From positions 1-8,864 of the forward strand of contig JAJYLU010000050.1 of assembly GCA_021787505.1 (NCBI GenBank): 8,864 nucleotides of DNA. Reading direction: 5' to 3'. Made by a program: the position numbers and the translations under genes. This document shows positions 6,569-8,864 of this stretch, piece after piece; positions within the stretch are counted from its first letter, which is position 1, and every line of letters starts with the position of its first letter. The stretch comes from Nitrospirota bacterium. GTDB lineage: Bacteria > Nitrospirota > Thermodesulfovibrionia > Thermodesulfovibrionales > UBA6898. Below the pieces are notes generated by a model that worked only from the letters and a program-made list of their open reading frames with translations, was not told the origin of the DNA and ran no database searches.

Positions 6569-8188
6569 ATGGCAAAGGTGCACTACAGAAGGAGGTTCCT
6601 GAAGGGGCTGGTCATTGCCCTGAGGATAGTGCTCTCCTATAAGCTTGCCCGCGTCTTCGCCATATTTCTCTCTCCGGAAGACAGAGCCGCCCGCCTCAGC
6701 GAACTTAACAGGAGAAATGCCGCACTCATAAGGGAAAAGTCCCTCGAAATGAAGGGCGTGATGATCAAGGTCGGCCAGTTCCTGAGTTCGCGGAAGGACT
6801 TTCTTCCGGACGAGTTTATCGAGGAACTGTCGGAACTGCAGGACCAGGTCCCGCCGCATGACTTCGGGGAGATCAGACAGAGGATAATCGATGAGCTCGG
6901 CTCGCCTCCGGAAGAGGTCTTTGCCGAGTTCGAAAAAGAGCCGATCGCGGCTGCGTCCCTCGGCCAGGTGCACAGGGCTGTTTTGAAGGACGGAAGAGAG
7001 GCGGCGGTCAAGGTCCAGTATCCCGGCATAGAGAAGATCATCGAGACGGATATCAAGATGTTCGAGGTACTCATACGCCTCATGCGCGGCAGGATGGGGT
7101 GGATCGACCTGAGGGTGATCCACGAGGAGTTCTCCAAGATCGTGCGGGCAGAACTCGATTACGTCCAGGAGGGAAAGAACGCCGAGAAGTTCAGACTGAA
7201 TTTCAGCTCGGACGAGCGGGTCGTCATCCCGAGGGTATACTGGGAATTTTCGAGCGGGAAGGTCCTCACCCTCGAATTTGTCGGAGGGATCAAGATCACC
7301 GAGTGCGCGGTGATCAAGGCATCAGGCGTGGACTGCCGGATGCTGGTGAACCTTCTTGTAGAAACCTATGCGAAGATGATCTTCGTCCATGGCTTCTTCC
7401 ACTGCGACCCGCATCCGGGGAATATCTTCGTGGGCGAAGGGACGACGATCGTCTTCGTCGATTTCGGGATGGTGCAGGCGATCACCGACGCGACAAGGAG
7501 GAACCTCAGGCGGTATGCCAATGCCATCGTCGAAAACGATGCGACCGCTATCGTCGAGGCGCTCGAAAAGCTGGGGTTTCTGATAGAAGGCGCCGATTAC
7601 ACGGCTATCGTGGACGTCACCCAGGACCTGATCGACAAGTACCGGTACAGCACTCCGGAAGAACTGAAGTCACTGACGGTGGACGACATCGGCGAGGAGC
7701 TCGACAATGTCCGCGGCGTCATCAATAACTTTCAGGTTCCGAACTACTTTATCCTTCTTCTGAGGACTATCGGCATGCTGAACGGCATGTCGTACCGCCT
7801 GAACCCGGAGGTTAACATCATAGAGATCGCCAAACCCTATATAAAAGAATTCTTCATCGGCACCCGGGAAGAAGGCATAAGCCAGGTCTTCGTCTCCCTG
7901 AAGAAGAAATTCCTCGAACTGGCTGACCTTCCGTCTCAGGCCCATGCGTTTCTCATGAAGGCAAACAAGGGGGATCTTTCCTTCAGGATCGGGAAGGCCG
8001 ACATGCGGGGCATGGCGAAACAGCTCACCTCCCTCTCGGACGTGATGCTCCTTGTGATCCTTACGGTGAACGCCTCCACGGCCGCGCTTTTCTTCGCCTT
8101 TCTGGGGAACCAGACGCCTTCCCTCGTTGCCGCCGGATCAGCCGTGCTCCTCAGCCTCTTCTCGGTCTATAAGCTGCTGAAGCGATAG
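6569..8188 (+). CDS. ubiB: UbiB/ABC1 (ADCK)-family atypical protein-kinase-like protein
   Basis: This 539-residue protein is a UbiB/ABC1/ADCK family member, required in other bacteria and mitochondria for quinone biosynthesis or lipid handling; ATPase rather than protein kinase activity is the current view of the family. Visible are the family-specific KxGQ motif (K67-Q70), the alanine-rich nucleotide loop AAASLGQV (127-134) replacing the usual glycine loop, the ATP-binding lysine in AVKVQYPG (K148), the ExD motif E195-L-D197, the catalytic-loop equivalent HCDPHPGN (278-285) and the metal-binding VDFG (297-300). Two C-terminal hydrophobic helices (about 492-513 and 519-537) would anchor it in the inner membrane, as in UbiB. 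I chose ATG 6569; an in-frame TTG at 6527 adds 14 unremarkable residues and has no ribosome site either. The selenoprotein gene follows after 56 bases and is probably co-transcribed. Confidence 0.9.
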   Translation: MAKVHYRRRFLKGLVIALRIVLSYKLARVFAIFLSPEDRAARLSELNRRNAALIREKSLEMKGVMIKVGQFLSSRKDFLPDEFIEELSELQDQVPPHDFGEIRQRIIDELGSPPEEVFAEFEKEPIAAASLGQVHRAVLKDGREAAVKVQYPGIEKIIETDIKMFEVLIRLMRGRMGWIDLRVIHEEFSKIVRAELDYVQEGKNAEKFRLNFSSDERVVIPRVYWEFSSGKVLTLEFVGGIKITECAVIKASGVDCRMLVNLLVETYAKMIFVHGFFHCDPHPGNIFVGEGTTIVFVDFGMVQAITDATRRNLRRYANAIVENDATAIVEALEKLGFLIEGADYTAIVDVTQDLIDKYRYSTPEELKSLTVDDIGEELDNVRGVINNFQVPNYFILLLRTIGMLNGMSYRLNPEVNIIEIAKPYIKEFFIGTREEGISQVFVSLKKKFLELADLPSQAHAFLMKANKGDLSFRIGKADMRGMAKQLTSLSDVMLLVILTVNASTAALFFAFLGNQTPSLVAAGSAVLLSLFSVYKLLKR

Positions 8189-8244
8189 TTGCAGCAAGGC
8201 ACGATACATGATAGCCTTCAAGAAAGACCAGGAAAGGGACAACT

Positions 8245-8835
8245 ATGAAACGTACGGCAAGTGCAGCACTTATTCTCCTCCTGTTTTCCTTTGCCTTTGC
8301 GGACGTGCAGCGATACAGTGTGCCCATCGATAATTCGCCGCAGAAAGGGCCGAAGGACGCCCCGGTCACGGTCATCGAGTTTCTCGATTTCCAGTGACCA
8401 CACTGCAAGGCGGCCGGGCCGGCCGTCGAGAAACTGATGGATACGTTCAGGGGTAAGATACGGCTTATCATCAAAAACTATCCCTACAAATATCGCGACT
8501 ATTCCTTCATCGCCGCGGAGGCCGCCCTCGCAGCCCGCGACCAGGGGAAATACTGGGAGATGCACGATCTGTTGCTGAAGAAATCCCCGAAACTCGACAG
8601 GGACAGCCTCATCAGTTACGCGAAGGAACTGGGGCTTGACATGAAGAAGTTTACCGAGTCGGTGGACATGAAGAAACATAAAGACGAGATCGACCGCGAC
8701 GTAAAGCTCGCGCTTTCGCTCGACCTCTACAACACGCCGACCTTTTTTATAAATGGGAGGAAGGTGGTCGGCGATGTTCCTTACGAGTATCTCAAGAAAA
8801 CCGTCGATGAGGAGCTCCGGAATGCGAGGCATTAG
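8245..8835 (+). CDS. Secreted DsbA-like thioredoxin-fold oxidoreductase with predicted selenocysteine (UPHC active site)
   Basis: From ATG 8245 (preceded by GGAAAGGG six bases upstream) the frame encodes a 196-residue protein if the TGA at 8395-8397 is read as selenocysteine 51. Residues 1-19 form a typical Sec signal peptide (K-R, hydrophobic core, A-F-A cleavage site). Then come GPKDAPVTVIEFLDFQ (35-50), U51-P-H-C54 where DsbA/Thioredoxin_4 proteins have CPxC, the helical insertion with AAEAALAARDQGKYWEMHD (about 90-108), and the cis-proline loop NTPTFFING (163-171). These are all elements of a periplasmic DsbA-like thiol-disulfide oxidoreductase. C54 is the only cysteine. Without recoding, the product would be a 50-residue fragment; a downstream start at 8437 would lack both signal and active site. 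A SECIS-like hairpin follows the TGA. The alternative is a TGC/TGT-to-TGA mutation or sequencing error; the exact position at the nucleophile, the hairpin and the intact downstream frame argue against it. Confidence 0.85.
8395..8440 (+). promoter_or_regulatory. Candidate bacterial SECIS element following the in-frame TGA
   Basis: Downstream of the TGA, CGGCC (8411-8415) pairs with GGCCG (8421-8425), extended by G8410-U8426 and G8409-C8427 to a seven-pair minihelix. The loop is GGGCC (8416-8420), which occupies nucleotides 19-23 after the TGA. As I recall the E. coli fdhF SECIS, its GGUCU loop sits at the same distance, and bacterial SECIS loops generally carry a G in the first two positions. 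A lower stem of CCACA (8398-8402) with TG and TGG (8435-8440), bulging A8437, is possible. This would recruit SelB with Sec-tRNA. The element lies within the coding sequence, as is normal in bacteria. Confidence 0.7.
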
Positions 8836-8864
8836 AAGGGCTCTGCGCCATTTAGAGAGTGTAC

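Noticed and set aside
8389..8397. TGA 8395-8397 as evidence of a plain pseudogene
   Set aside because: There is no other stop or frameshift in 197 codons, the codon is exactly at the redox nucleophile, and a SECIS-like hairpin follows. Only a single-base error or mutation remains as an alternative, and it would need re-sequencing to exclude.
8437..8835. A 132-codon gene starting at ATG 8437
   Set aside because: It begins inside the thioredoxin fold, after the signal peptide and active site. The homologous frame extends in phase upstream through the TGA to ATG 8245, so this is the truncated form of the selenoprotein.

Overview
The window reads as a chromosomal segment of an anaerobic or facultative bacterium with moderately high GC content. 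A membrane-bound formate dehydrogenase, a UbiE/MenG-type methyltransferase and a probable selenoprotein fit an anaerobically respiring, menaquinone-using lineage such as Nitrospirota or the former Deltaproteobacteria. The taxon is inferred from gene content only.

Layout. (1) 1-3413, + strand: the C-terminal half of a formate dehydrogenase catalytic subunit (its 5' part lies outside the window), its four-cluster Fe-S subunit with one C-terminal membrane helix, and a ten-helix NrfD/HybB-type quinone-reacting membrane subunit. The genes are tightly packed and end in a strong intrinsic terminator (3427-3462). (2) 3511-4280, + strand: a sigma70-like promoter and a ubiE/menG-like quinone methyltransferase. 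(3) 4385-6496, - strand: a three-gene operon with a good sigma70-like promoter. In transcription order it encodes a left-handed beta-helix hexapeptide-repeat protein, an unrecognised mostly helical protein of 226 aa, and a radical SAM protein with a cysteine-rich SPASM-like tail. (4) 6569-8835, + strand: a UbiB/ABC1-family atypical kinase and a secreted DsbA-like thioredoxin-fold protein.

The main result is in the last gene. The reading frame from ATG 8245 has a signal peptide, then an in-frame TGA at 8395-8397 exactly where the first catalytic cysteine of a CPHC motif should be (so U-P-H-C), then 145 more intact codons with the cis-proline loop. Directly downstream of the TGA is a hairpin with a GG-starting five-base loop at nucleotides 19-23, the geometry expected of a bacterial SECIS. 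The gene is therefore best read as a selenocysteine-containing thiol oxidoreductase, which a routine caller would truncate to 8437-8835, losing both signal peptide and active site. Formate dehydrogenases of the type at the window start are classic selenoproteins, so a Sec-decoding host is plausible, although that enzyme's active-site residue is outside the window.

Functionally, the formate dehydrogenase would pass electrons from formate to the quinone pool, and UbiE and UbiB relate to making or handling quinones. The selenoprotein would act on thiols or disulfides in the cell envelope. The role of the reverse-strand operon between ubiE and ubiB is unknown.
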